From NCBI GenBank assembly GCA_002718995.2, contig PBGL02000007.1:36622-100621 (forward strand): 64,000 nt of DNA, in the 5' to 3' direction. Positions 1 to 10,575 of the stretch are shown one piece after another. The DNA is from Methanobacteriota archaeon. Its GTDB lineage: Archaea > Thermoplasmatota > Poseidoniia > Poseidoniales > Thalassarchaeaceae. Each line of letters begins with the position of its first letter. Within the stretch, counting starts at the first letter, position 1. The translations under genes and the position numbers were made by a program. The notes beneath the pieces are model-generated. The model had not been told where the DNA came from, did not search any database, and saw nothing but the letters and a program-made list of their open reading frames with translations.

Positions 1-450
1 CACTTCCAAGTAGGGTCTAGGGAGCTTGACGCCCATTTCCAGGGAAAGGCCTGGTTCGAAACCAAACTCATCGGACCCGACCTCTCCGCGTTCATAGCGC
101 CTCCACCCTGAACCTGCGAGATGATGTCTGCAAATTACTTCCAGAGGAACGAAAACATTCTCCATATCCCTTGGAATGGCGCCGGGCTCTTTTATCACCT
201 CGAACTTTTTTGCTAGGCAACGATCTGGGGCATTCATCTCTATCAGGTGGGTTTCGCAAATTCCCTCTTCTTCGACCATTCTAAACCAGTGACATGTAGT
301 TCTGTTTAGACTCTCTCCCTTCCTTGGGACCAAGCTCGGAATAATTTGATCGAATACACTGATCTGATCTGTATACCTGAACTCAATTACTCCGGGGTCA
401 TCAGTACTCCAAACCTGCTTTACCTTTCCCTGATACATCATCTCTGCCAT
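1..450 (-). CDS. purC: Phosphoribosylaminoimidazole-succinocarboxamide synthase (SAICAR synthase), 3' end cut by window
   Basis: The reverse strand reads MAEMMYQGKVKQVWST at the start and continues open to base 1, so the C-terminal part lies outside the window. SAICAR synthase joins CAIR and aspartate, using ATP, in purine synthesis in the cytosol. The N-terminal GKVKxVW stretch, the FRYTDQISVFDQIIP stretch and the later HLAGSGWRRYE stretch match the family's N-terminal ATP-binding half. An upstream in-frame ATG at 481-483 would add 11 residues; the ATG at 448-450 fits the usual family start better. It lies downstream of the binding-protein gene on the same strand, but no functional link is evident. 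Confidence 0.85.
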   Translation of the reverse strand, partial: MAEMMYQGKVKQVWSTDDPGVIEFRYTDQISVFDQIIPSLVPRKGESLNRTTCHWFRMVEEEGICETHLIEMNAPDRCLAKKFEVIKEPGAIPRDMENVFVPLEVICRHHLAGSGWRRYERGEVGSDEFGFEPGLSLEMGVKLPRPYLEV

Positions 451-496
451 AGCACGTTTCGGAAGGGGCACGACGATGAACATTACTGAGGGGATG

Positions 497-1474
497 TCAG
501 TCCTTTCTGAGCACTTCTCTCACTATGAATACTGAAAGTACGAATATTGCAACTATCCTCAAATCGAATTCGGATTCCTCCTCCTGTGGCTTCTGGGAGT
601 CGAATAATTCCATGGCAGAATCTATCTCAGGAGATTCTGAAGAAGAAAGAATCACAGTTCCCCCAACATGGTACGGAGATGACGAAATGAAGTCTCCGGG
701 AATCTGATCTTGCTTCACCGAAGACATTGCGATGTCACAAAGATCAGACTCGGACAAGTCACTTAGGGAATTGTCGAACACTCCGCTATCGTGAGTGAAA
801 AGCGTTAATTCGACCTCATAATGACTGGCTATGCTATTCATAATCAATTCTGCCATATCAACCTCGAAACCGACTAACTCTCCGTTATTTCCATACCTAG
901 TCATTGGTGACTCTTGGTCCAACATACAGACTCCCAAATCCGAATCCTCGTACAGTATTCTATGAAGCGTACCGCCTTCGGTGGGTGTAGGCCATGCATC
1001 CTCATAAGACTCGAAATCTGAAAAATCCAACTGTGGCCTGTCAGCGAACCAAAGTTGGTGTGTCGAAATTGCTGTTCCCCTCTGATGAATATCCGCCAGC
1101 GCGGAGTTGACTGCGTACCTCAGTTCGTCGTTCCCCAATTCCTGGGAATTATCCGATCTAATAATCGCGACGAAATAATCAGAAATATCAAACATCTCAT
1201 CTACGGCAATTGTGGGCCATTGAGCGATTACCTCGGAATCGGCCATTAAATGATGCGGGCCAATTAAGAAGTCAACTTCCCCGTCCCTTAGTGATCTAAT
1301 CGCAAATTGCACATTCTCAAACTCCATTTCCTCTAAGTCTGAATTCTGAGCTATGAAATGTGAGGACCCTTCTTCCGAAATAGTGCCAATTGAATAGATT
1401 GCTTCACCTGAAGCGACAAGCCAAGAAGAAGAGAGCAAAATCGGGACGATTAGCACAGCGGCAATCCCCCTCAT
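497..1474 (-). CDS. Membrane-anchored solute-binding protein, family 3 type, with lobes in apparently swapped order
   Basis: 325 aa. Residues 1-23 look like a signal peptide and residues about 303-319 form a C-terminal membrane anchor with a short basic tail. Residues about 168-278 resemble the first lobe of family 3 (amino-acid) binding proteins: GTL start, NGELVGFEVDMAEL, CDIAMSSV and SSPYHVGGTVIL. Residues about 25-143, which come before it, resemble the second lobe: SLRDGEVDFLIG, then a stretch ending ALADIHQRGTAISTHQLWF, as in the usual C-terminus of these proteins. The order is therefore signal, lobe 2, lobe 1, anchor, as expected for a circular permutation. It is divergent from the permease/ATPase pair and is probably the substrate receptor of that importer. 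The substrate is unknown, likely an amino acid. Confidence 0.7.
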   Translation of the reverse strand: MRGIAAVLIVPILLSSSWLVASGEAIYSIGTISEEGSSHFIAQNSDLEEMEFENVQFAIRSLRDGEVDFLIGPHHLMADSEVIAQWPTIAVDEMFDISDYFVAIIRSDNSQELGNDELRYAVNSALADIHQRGTAISTHQLWFADRPQLDFSDFESYEDAWPTPTEGGTLHRILYEDSDLGVCMLDQESPMTRYGNNGELVGFEVDMAELIMNSIASHYEVELTLFTHDSGVFDNSLSDLSESDLCDIAMSSVKQDQIPGDFISSSPYHVGGTVILSSSESPEIDSAMELFDSQKPQEEESEFDLRIVAIFVLSVFIVREVLRKD

Positions 1475-1521
1475 GAACGAATCAAGGAGTGTTTTGACTT
1501 AGAATTGGCGGTCCGCCTAGA

Positions 1522-1529
1522 CTATATCC
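1522..1529 (+). promoter_or_regulatory. TATA-like element upstream of the propeller-permease gene
   Basis: An ACTATATCC element lies in the divergent region between the binding-protein gene and the permease gene. A transcription start about 25 bases downstream would leave a leader of roughly 50 bases before the ATG at 1605, which is preceded by a GGAGGGGGA Shine-Dalgarno-like run. This is assigned by eye only. Confidence 0.3.
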
Positions 1530-1604
1530 AAGGAAGAATGCCAGACATTGGGGCTCACCATGCTTGAAGGGAATTCTCGGCTCTCCAAGCCAAGGAGGGG
1601 GAGT

Positions 1605-3743
1605 ATGTCGGCTCGGACAGTTTGCGTTGCCATAGTGATTCTTCTACTGACTTCTGTAAACCCTAGTCAAGCTACTGAATTTGAGAGTAGTTGGGAAATT
1701 GTAGAAAGCGGGACATCTGAAGATTTGCTGACCGCTGCTGAATTTGAGGGGGAGGTTTGGGCGTTTGGAACTGCGGGCGTCATGCTACGCAGTGGTGATA
1801 ACGGGGCTTCATGGACGGTTTACGAATCGCCGACCACAAGTGATATTCTGAACTCGGCCTCGGGTTTTGGTTCCTTGCTAATCTCCGGAGATTCTGGATT
1901 GGTACTCCTCAGGGAAAGTGAGAGCGATTCGTGGATCGATATTTCACTCCCAGAAGAGGATTCCGTAAATGGGATCTCGTTGACTGGCAGCGATACAGCC
2001 GTGGCAGTAGGAAATCATGGGACAATATGGAATCTGGATGGTGGCGTCTGGACGGAGACCGCTCTATCCATAGAAAGTGACCTTCTTGATGTGTCATTCC
2101 TGGATGAGGAACTAGGAATAATAGTCGGTTCCGAGGGGACGATTCTCTTTTCCGAAGATGGAGGAGAAAGTTGGGAGTATCGTGAGTCGCCCGAGGGAGC
2201 TGCCGGTGCAGTTATTGTGTCAGTAGAGTTCTACAGCCCCACTCGAATTTATGCCATTACAGATGATGGGAGGGTCCTTATCTCGATGAGCAATGTAGTT
2301 ACTGGGACTGATGTCGGATACATATGGAATCTTGTTGAGTTCGAGAGACACTACCCTCCAGGAACAAATGAGTACATCCTAGGGCCAGAGAAACTAGACG
2401 TACAATTGACCTCTATCGAAGTGGTTACAACGTCTAAGTTCCTGATGACGGGAGATGGGGGTTATATCTCCATGAGCGTCAATGGTGGGACGATAGTTTC
2501 GCAGCAGATTAACCCCCTTGGAAATAACAGTAACTTCAACGATATTGTGATGGTGACCGGATTCACGGGCGTGGCTGTCGGAAACGAGGGTAAAATCCTG
2601 TGGACAGAAAATGCTGGTGCAGACGATCAAGCGGGATTCGTAGTTCCTGAATACGGGAACTTCGGAGTATTTGTTGATGAGACAAAGGCCATGTTCCTAT
2701 CCGGATTTATCGCGACGCTGAAGATAGTAGCATTTGGAATTGTTCTGGGCTTTCTTCTGGGAGTTACCCTGGCAATGTGCAAAACATCACCAATTTCACT
2801 AAGGAACGTCGTAGAGCGATATGAACCGAAATATGTCAGAATCATTGGAATACCCCTACTGGCTGGCGGACTGCTGCAAATCTACTCCGCCATTCCGGGA
2901 GCGAGTGGTCTTGGACTTCAGGGTATTGAGTACATCTTCCTCCCAGTCGGGGCACCTGTTTCTTTTGCTAAGATTCTCTTAGGGATAGCGCTAATATTCA
3001 TTGGCACACTTTTCATTAGCAACGACAATAAATTTTCGAAAATCAATATTGGCCCATTTACATTGAATCCTTGGAGAGTAAGGCCACTGAATGCCATAGC
3101 GACAGTTTACACTGACTTCTTCCGTAACACCCCCTTAATTGTGCAGTTCCTATTCATACACTTTGGACTTCGGCTAGGGGCACTAATTCAAGGTCCCGGA
3201 TTGGAGATTTTTAGCTTCGAAAATTTGGAAAATAATCATAATTTTATGACAGACATTATTGCCACATATGATCATTCAGAGGGCAATTATGGAACACTGA
3301 TCGGCGGTGTTCTATACGACTCTGCTTTCATCAGTGCGATATGTGCTCTGGGATTCAATTCGGGTGCCTACCAATGTGAAACTATCAGGGGCGCGATACA
3401 GGCGATCCCATCTGCCCAGATGGAAGCTGGCAGGAGTATTGGCCTAACCTATCTTCAAACCATGCGAAGAGTGATCATGCCACAAGCAATCAGAATCTGC
3501 ATCCCTCCAATGGGCAATGAGATGGTCAATCTTGTACTAAACTCATCTCTTGCTATGATTATAGGATATGCTGAGTTGACTAGGCAGGGGAAGTTGATAG
3601 TCGCTAGTACGTTCCAATATGCATATGCTTGGGGGATGGTTCTGATTTCTTACTTCGTGGTGACGTGGACTCTTGCCCTGATACTCAGATGGCTAGAGGA
3701 AAAAACTAGAATTCCAGGATTGGGGATAACTGGGGGTGATTGA
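1605..3743 (+). CDS. Ycf48-like beta-propeller fused to a polar amino-acid ABC transporter permease
   Basis: 712 aa from the ATG at 1605, chosen because AAGGAGGGGGA lies just upstream and a signal peptide (about residues 1-23) follows directly. In-frame TTG 1548 and ATG 1560 are alternatives. Residues about 30-345 are a secreted propeller of repeated units such as AVGNHGTI, IVGSEGTILFSEDGGESWE and AVGNEGKILW, typical of Ycf48/BNR-like blades. From about residue 360 the protein is a HisM/GlnP-type permease, with the FRNTPLIVQFLFIHFG segment and the EAA loop beginning at Glu607 (EAGRSIGLTYLQTMRRVIMP). Between the first helix and FRNTPL lies an insertion of about 100 residues carrying extra hydrophobic segments. 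The TGA is followed at once by the GTG of the ATPase gene, indicating one operon. The propeller may act as a docking or sensing domain for the tethered binding protein (inference). Confidence 0.8.
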   Translation: MSARTVCVAIVILLLTSVNPSQATEFESSWEIVESGTSEDLLTAAEFEGEVWAFGTAGVMLRSGDNGASWTVYESPTTSDILNSASGFGSLLISGDSGLVLLRESESDSWIDISLPEEDSVNGISLTGSDTAVAVGNHGTIWNLDGGVWTETALSIESDLLDVSFLDEELGIIVGSEGTILFSEDGGESWEYRESPEGAAGAVIVSVEFYSPTRIYAITDDGRVLISMSNVVTGTDVGYIWNLVEFERHYPPGTNEYILGPEKLDVQLTSIEVVTTSKFLMTGDGGYISMSVNGGTIVSQQINPLGNNSNFNDIVMVTGFTGVAVGNEGKILWTENAGADDQAGFVVPEYGNFGVFVDETKAMFLSGFIATLKIVAFGIVLGFLLGVTLAMCKTSPISLRNVVERYEPKYVRIIGIPLLAGGLLQIYSAIPGASGLGLQGIEYIFLPVGAPVSFAKILLGIALIFIGTLFISNDNKFSKINIGPFTLNPWRVRPLNAIATVYTDFFRNTPLIVQFLFIHFGLRLGALIQGPGLEIFSFENLENNHNFMTDIIATYDHSEGNYGTLIGGVLYDSAFISAICALGFNSGAYQCETIRGAIQAIPSAQMEAGRSIGLTYLQTMRRVIMPQAIRICIPPMGNEMVNLVLNSSLAMIIGYAELTRQGKLIVASTFQYAYAWGMVLISYFVVTWTLALILRWLEEKTRIPGLGITGGD

Positions 3744-5902
<2,159 letters not shown>

Positions 5903-5995
5903 TTACAGGTACCGGGCGCTCTGGCGAGCCGAATCGCCCTTTTGAATGGTATCCTCCTGAGATGTGCCATAATGCCTCTATTCCAGGTAGATGAA

Positions 5996-7312
5996 TTAGG
6001 AGAAAACCATTCTATCGGCAATTTCTGACACCTTTTTCTCATGTCCGGGCAGGGTCATGATGTATACGGCGGCTTGACTCACCTGACGTATCTTCAGGGC
6101 GTCGGCTATCGGGGTGTGATCCTTGAACCAGCGAGTCTTCCCGTCGTCCCCAATAATCCTGATATCAACTTGGGACATTCTTGGCTCTGCCAGAAGCAGT
6201 TTGATATTGGGAACATCAAGAGCTACGTAACCCGGCTGAAGGCCCGCCCTCAGGGCCATCTCATCTTCGAATAGCCTGCGTTTTTCGGAGTCTGATGCAA
6301 GTCCTGCCAGGAGTTCCACCTGTCCATCAGTCAGATCTTGACGCCTTCTGCTAGAGCAAACCTTCAGCAGTTGCCTATACTTGAGTCTCCTAATCATGTC
6401 TCTCGCGTAATCTCCAGCCCCGTACAATGCTTGCCATATCTCAGCATCTACGCGCCTCTGTAGATCGACTGAATCAGGAAGTTGGTCCGCACTTCTTTCG
6501 ACCGCCCTGGAGAGCATTATTTCGGTTACTCGGGTAACTCGGTGGAAATATACAGCGCTGTACATCAGTCCTCGAGCCATCAACATCCCCTCCAATGCAG
6601 GGATGCCCCCTTCCTCAACTGCAATATCCCCGCCATGCCTTTCTAAGCACATAATTAGTCTGCGATAGTCAATCACTCCGTGATTAACTCCTGTGAAATG
6701 AGAGTCCCTAAGGAGGTAGTCTATCTGATCGCAATCAACTGGCCCGTGGACAAGATGAGCGAGTGTGTTGTCCTGCTCGACAAAGTCTGAACGGCCCTCT
6801 GACCAATCCATTAGATTCCTCTCCGAACCACCTGCATCCGGGCCCCTAATTAGGCTGGCAACCTCATTGGGATCAATTCCATGGCCCTCGAGAATTTCAG
6901 GGATGGATTTTCTATCGTTGATTGAGTTGAGCTCTCCCTCTCTTAGTACATCATAGTCACCTGTAATGATCCCCTCTGTTATCGACATGTGATCCATGCC
7001 CCCTCTCTCGTGAAGGATGTGCTCTAGAGTGTGAGAGTAGGGGCCATGCCCCACATCATGCAACATTGCAGCGACCTGCACGATATCCTTCTCAGAATCA
7101 TCTAGGGACATTGAGTCGGCCATCATCCCGGCAACATGTGACACCCCTAGTGAATGCTCAAAACGGGTATGATGGGCACCGGGAAAAACTAGGTGTGCAA
7201 GTCCGAGTTGCTTGATGTGGCTAAGTTTGTTCATCTCAGGTGTCTTCAGTAAGTCCTTCCTGACGCCATCGATTCTGAACTGGCCGTGGATTGCATCATT
7301 GATGGTCTTCAT
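5996..7312 (-). CDS. HD-domain phosphohydrolase (COG1078-like, dNTPase-related)
   Basis: 438 aa. Metal-binding HD motifs are visible: HTRFEHSLG (residues 48-56) and AAMLHDVGHGPYSHTLEH (HD at 85-86, His94). The DQIDYLLRDSHFTGV stretch further on is typical of the COG1078 family of HD hydrolases, relatives of SAMHD1/dGTP triphosphohydrolase. The probable role is hydrolysis of dNTPs or related nucleotides in the cytosol, but the substrate is unproven. The first 25 residues (INDAIHGQFRID, then LLKTPEMNKLSHIKQLG) also match the family start, so the ATG at 7312 is well supported. It lies 114 bases upstream of gdhA on the same strand. Confidence 0.85.
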   Translation of the reverse strand: MKTINDAIHGQFRIDGVRKDLLKTPEMNKLSHIKQLGLAHLVFPGAHHTRFEHSLGVSHVAGMMADSMSLDDSEKDIVQVAAMLHDVGHGPYSHTLEHILHERGGMDHMSITEGIITGDYDVLREGELNSINDRKSIPEILEGHGIDPNEVASLIRGPDAGGSERNLMDWSEGRSDFVEQDNTLAHLVHGPVDCDQIDYLLRDSHFTGVNHGVIDYRRLIMCLERHGGDIAVEEGGIPALEGMLMARGLMYSAVYFHRVTRVTEIMLSRAVERSADQLPDSVDLQRRVDAEIWQALYGAGDYARDMIRRLKYRQLLKVCSSRRRQDLTDGQVELLAGLASDSEKRRLFEDEMALRAGLQPGYVALDVPNIKLLLAEPRMSQVDIRIIGDDGKTRWFKDHTPIADALKIRQVSQAAVYIMTLPGHEKKVSEIADRMVFS

Positions 7313-7390
7313 ACCGTTCCCTGCGGCCTCCGGAGAGTATGCTTCCCCTTGAATGGCACTCTATGCGGGATTCTTACAATGGAAGTCAAG

Positions 7391-7440
7391 GTCTTATTCA
7401 TTGTATTTCATTTGCATTTCAATTGAGATACAATTAAGAC
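7391..7440. promoter_or_regulatory. Nested inverted repeats upstream of the RHH regulator: candidate operator
   Basis: An AT-rich 50-base block. GTCTTA (7391-7396) mirrors TAAGAC (7435-7440). ATTGTATTTCA (7400-7410) mirrors TGAGATACAAT (7424-7434) with one mismatch. A central ATTTCAATTGAGAT is also nearly palindromic. The block ends 34 bases before the ATG of a ribbon-helix-helix protein. Such proteins commonly bind short palindromes near their own promoters, so autoregulation is the simplest inference. Confidence 0.55.
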
Positions 7441-7474
7441 CCCTTGCCTCTCTGTGCGGATCGGAGGAAGCAAG

Positions 7475-7843
7475 ATGGCCGGCCACAGCCCCATGGTTTC
7501 GCTAAGGATTCCAGAGGATCATCTACTGGAATTGGAGAGGCTAGTGGGCCTTGATGGGATGAGGAATAGATCCGACGTGATCCGATTTGCAGTAAGGCAG
7601 TATCTTTCTTCCGAGCACCAGGTATCGGGAGATAGGGTCCAAGTTGACTTGGGGCCCGATCTGAGTGCCAGAATTAGTGACTACTGCAAGTTGCATGGAG
7701 AGAGTCCGGATGTTGTGCTTAGACAGGCAGCCAGGGAGCATATCAGGCGAGTAGCCATCGAGGATGCTACCGTTGAGGATATTCTTGCTGCTCGGATGGA
7801 TGCCCTGCGTGCAAGATATGATGATGATTCAAACGCTATTTGA
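7475..7843 (+). CDS. Ribbon-helix-helix (CopG/NikR-type) DNA-binding regulator
   Basis: 122 aa from the ATG at 7475, preceded by GGAGGAAGC; an upstream in-frame start at 7454 is less likely. Residues about 6-45 form an RHH domain: the strand MVSLRIPEDHLLELERLV, then RNRSDVIRFAVRQYL, which matches the usual helix-turn-helix part (RSDVIRxAVRxY). The C-terminal half includes a second block, VDLGPDLSARISDYCKLHG followed by PDVVLRQAAREHI, which resembles a degenerate second RHH-like unit. No NikR-type metal ligands were recognised. The upstream inverted repeats at 7391-7440 are the probable operator. Target genes beyond itself are unknown; the helicase gene follows about 200 bases downstream. Confidence 0.75.
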   Translation: MAGHSPMVSLRIPEDHLLELERLVGLDGMRNRSDVIRFAVRQYLSSEHQVSGDRVQVDLGPDLSARISDYCKLHGESPDVVLRQAAREHIRRVAIEDATVEDILAARMDALRARYDDDSNAI

Positions 7844-7890
7844 GGCGAGGGAAAATGTGTGAGGACGGGATGCACGGAACCAACGCGGGG

Positions 7891-7907
7891 GGGCGCACTA
7901 TGCGCCC
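7891..7907. repeat. Perfect 7-bp hairpin between the RHH gene and the helicase gene
   Basis: GGGCGCA (7891-7897) and TGCGCCC (7901-7907) are exact reverse complements around a 3-base loop, CTA. It lies 48 bases after the RHH stop codon. No T-run follows, so an intrinsic terminator is doubtful; it could be an RNA hairpin or a protein-binding palindrome. The rest of 7844-8044 holds no recognisable gene, although one frame stays open from 7863 to a TGA at 8046-8048 that overlaps the helicase ATG. Confidence 0.4.
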
Positions 7908-8044
7908 TCTCGCACCCAACTTCGAAGGCCTCTTAGACCGAGCCAGGAAGGCAAACTCAATGATGAGGGCCGATGCTTAGAATGGCTTGTTGAGTTGGAC
8001 ATGAACCCAATCTTCTTGGTCGTTCTACTGACAGGGCGCTTTCC

Positions 8045-10069
8045 ATGACGGCATCCGAAACGCCGAATCTCGGAGTTTACCTCGCTCATGAGGAGATGAG
8101 AGATTCCCAAATTGAGATGATCGTGGACGGTATCGATTCTCTTTCTGAGAGAGGTTTTCTCCTAGCTGCAGCGCCGACTGGCATCGGTAAGACTGCGGCA
8201 TCCCTGGCTTCGGCCTTACATGTGGCAAATAATAGAGGTGAAAATGGCTTGAAGCCAAAAATAGTGTTCATGACGGGAAGGCAGTCGCAACACAGAATTG
8301 TTGTCGATACAGTGAGGATGATTAACTCGAGGCTTCCTTCGGGCATCCCTAGGGTGAAATTAGTTGACATAATTGGAAGAGAAGGGATGTGTGAAGTGAT
8401 TGACAAGTCCACGGGTAAATGTGACTGTGAGAAGGGGACAACTGAGGAAGGAAGACATAGAAAAAGAGGGATAATGAGGGATATTATTCTCTCAGAACCT
8501 CAACATGTCGAATGGGGAATTAGGTATGGCAAGCAGCAGAAAGTCTGCTCTTGGGCAGCTGCCAGATCTGCGGCCAGAGATTCGGATGTTTTGGTATGCG
8601 ACTACAATCATGTTTTCATCGAGGGAGTCAGAGATAGTTCACTGCCTGCCATGGGGATTGACCTTGGAGACTCCATATTGATAGTTGATGAGGCACATAA
8701 CCTCCCCGATAGAATTAGGAATGGCCTAGAAAGAAGAATTACTGACCAGGTTTTCAGGAGGGCACTAACCGATGTCCAAGAGTACAAAGACAAACTGGAA
8801 AAGATTGCTTTGCAACTAGATACTGGAGAATCATACGGTTTCGGGGAAGCTGTGATACTCGAGAATCAGATAAAGGCCCTGCGGGACGATGTTGGCCTCA
8901 GGAAATGGTTCGATACTAAGACTCAGGAAAATAATGACTCCGATTGGGATGACCTCAGGGTCGATACAAATGAGTTCCTAGACATCATAGGAAGGGCGAT
9001 AGAGGGAATAGGCGAAAATGGTGAAAAGGGGCAAATTGCGATTATTCGAGAGATGATTAGAGGTCTGATGAGAGTAAAAATTGATGAGGACGAGTCGTTG
9101 GAGGATGAAGAACAAAACGACTGCATCAGACTTGCGGAGATGCTAGATGTTTGTGTCCAATACAGAAACAATGATGCTCTGGCCATAGTTTTTGATAATT
9201 TACTGGAAGAGCCCCGAATCACTAGTCACTTACTGGATCCGGGAGTTGTGGGCGCCCCAATATTCGAAGAATGCGCGGGCTCCATACTGATGTCGGGAAC
9301 ACTATTCCCTCCAATAATGTATGGCGAAATTTTAGGGATTCCCGAAGTCGGTTACAAAGGCAAGGAGTATGATTCTGGATTTCCTCCCGAGAATAGACAT
9401 GTACTAATTGCAAGCGATGTTACGAGTAAGTTCTCAGAAAGAGAGTCTAGTTTCAGTACAATCAGTGAACATATTGCTTCAGTATTGGAGAAGACCCCGG
9501 GGAACGTTGCAATCTTCGCTCCTAGCTACTCCATGATGGAGAGAGTTGTGTCTGAGACTGGATATGTATTCGGGAGACATCGCCTGGAAGAGAAAAGGGG
9601 GATGTCCAAGCGCTCGGTGGATGGGATGGTCAATAGGCTTCACGAGCTAAAATCAATGGGCAAGAATTCCGTAATATTCGGAGTTTTGAGCGGTAAGCTG
9701 TCAGAGGGGATTGATTATTCGGACAATATCCTCGATGCAGTAGTCTGTGTCGGTCTACCACTTCCCCCTCCTAGTGCCAAGCAGGATGCCCTGTTTAGTT
9801 ACTACACTAGCCGATTTGGCAGATCTAGTGCTTGGAAGTATGCCAGTTTACAGCCAGCAGTCAATAGCATCCTACAGGCACTGGGCAGGCCAATCAGGAA
9901 AGCGGAGGATAGGGCAATTGTGGTACTTCTAGAGAAGAGGCTCTTAGAGAGCAGGAGCAGGGATTGTATGCCTGGCTCAATGGACTCACTCAGGACCTCT
10001 AGCCCATCGAGAACCGGTAAGCATGTAGAGCGTTTCTTCCGGATACCTAAATCAATGGGTTCATCTTAG
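8045..10069 (+). CDS. XPD/DinG-like superfamily 2 DNA helicase with Fe-S cluster cysteines
   Basis: 674 aa. The N-terminus (HEEMRDSQIEMI) leads into Walker A APTGIGKT (residues 43-50); the DEAH box is VDEAHNL (215-218). Four cysteines between them (Cys116, Cys126, Cys128, Cys168) are spaced as in the Fe-S domain of XPD-type helicases. The C-terminal part carries SGKLSEGIDY, GLPLPPPSAKQ and QALGRPIRK, the helicase motifs V and VI. It should unwind DNA 5' to 3' in repair or replication-linked processes (family knowledge). XPD, DinG and other COG1199 members are hard to separate by eye; the length suits archaeal XPD-like proteins. Confidence 0.88.
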   Translation: MTASETPNLGVYLAHEEMRDSQIEMIVDGIDSLSERGFLLAAAPTGIGKTAASLASALHVANNRGENGLKPKIVFMTGRQSQHRIVVDTVRMINSRLPSGIPRVKLVDIIGREGMCEVIDKSTGKCDCEKGTTEEGRHRKRGIMRDIILSEPQHVEWGIRYGKQQKVCSWAAARSAARDSDVLVCDYNHVFIEGVRDSSLPAMGIDLGDSILIVDEAHNLPDRIRNGLERRITDQVFRRALTDVQEYKDKLEKIALQLDTGESYGFGEAVILENQIKALRDDVGLRKWFDTKTQENNDSDWDDLRVDTNEFLDIIGRAIEGIGENGEKGQIAIIREMIRGLMRVKIDEDESLEDEEQNDCIRLAEMLDVCVQYRNNDALAIVFDNLLEEPRITSHLLDPGVVGAPIFEECAGSILMSGTLFPPIMYGEILGIPEVGYKGKEYDSGFPPENRHVLIASDVTSKFSERESSFSTISEHIASVLEKTPGNVAIFAPSYSMMERVVSETGYVFGRHRLEEKRGMSKRSVDGMVNRLHELKSMGKNSVIFGVLSGKLSEGIDYSDNILDAVVCVGLPLPPPSAKQDALFSYYTSRFGRSSAWKYASLQPAVNSILQALGRPIRKAEDRAIVVLLEKRLLESRSRDCMPGSMDSLRTSSPSRTGKHVERFFRIPKSMGSS

Positions 10070-10077
10070 TCGGGCCA

Positions 10078-10575
10078 TTGGGGGTGAGTGATAGCATGAC
10101 ATGGAGGCGGTTGGAAATAGGCGACTCGAACGAAGGTGTGGGAGGTGAGTCTGATGTCGGAGGAACTTCCCTAGGGCTCGACGTTACTGCTTTCGAAGCG
10201 CATTCGCAATTCATCTCAGACCTACCTCACATGTCAGAGGTTTCGGAAGCTCATGGAGAATTCTTGGGGCAAGCTGGGAACGTACCTGAATCAGCTAGGA
10301 TGGCGAATAGCGATATCACAACTATGGGCGAGATGGTAGCTGATCTGGGGGGTTCAATAGAAGGTCATTTCATGGAGATTCCGATGCCTTCGGCGGATAG
10401 AAGGGGAGTTGTCCTCGAAGTCATGGAGGGAGAGAGTGGCACCATAGCCAGAATTATTGCCCCCAGTGGCTTTGGAGGTGTATTGAGGACATTTAGATTA
10501 CCCGCTGGCTCCTTCATCTCTGGTGCGTCGTGGAATGGCCATAACCTGGGGCTATCTCTAGAGGATCATTCCTGA
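10078..10575 (+). CDS. Hypothetical protein downstream of the helicase
   Basis: 165 aa; the second methionine (ATG at 10096) is an equally good start. I do not recognise a family. The first 100 residues are rich in Gly, Ser, Glu and Met with no hydrophobic membrane segment. The last 60 residues (RRGVVLEVMEG to SFISGASWNGHNLG) look like a compact beta domain. It follows the helicase gene by 8 bases and is probably co-transcribed. Its stop overlaps the convergent giant surface-protein gene by 10 bases. Codon use and composition resemble the neighbours, so it is likely a real cytosolic protein. Confidence 0.6.
   Translation: MGVSDSMTWRRLEIGDSNEGVGGESDVGGTSLGLDVTAFEAHSQFISDLPHMSEVSEAHGEFLGQAGNVPESARMANSDITTMGEMVADLGGSIEGHFMEIPMPSADRRGVVLEVMEGESGTIARIIAPSGFGGVLRTFRLPAGSFISGASWNGHNLGLSLEDHS

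Noticed and set aside
7844-8044. An intrinsic terminator at the 7891-7907 hairpin
   Set aside because: No T-run follows the stem on either strand.
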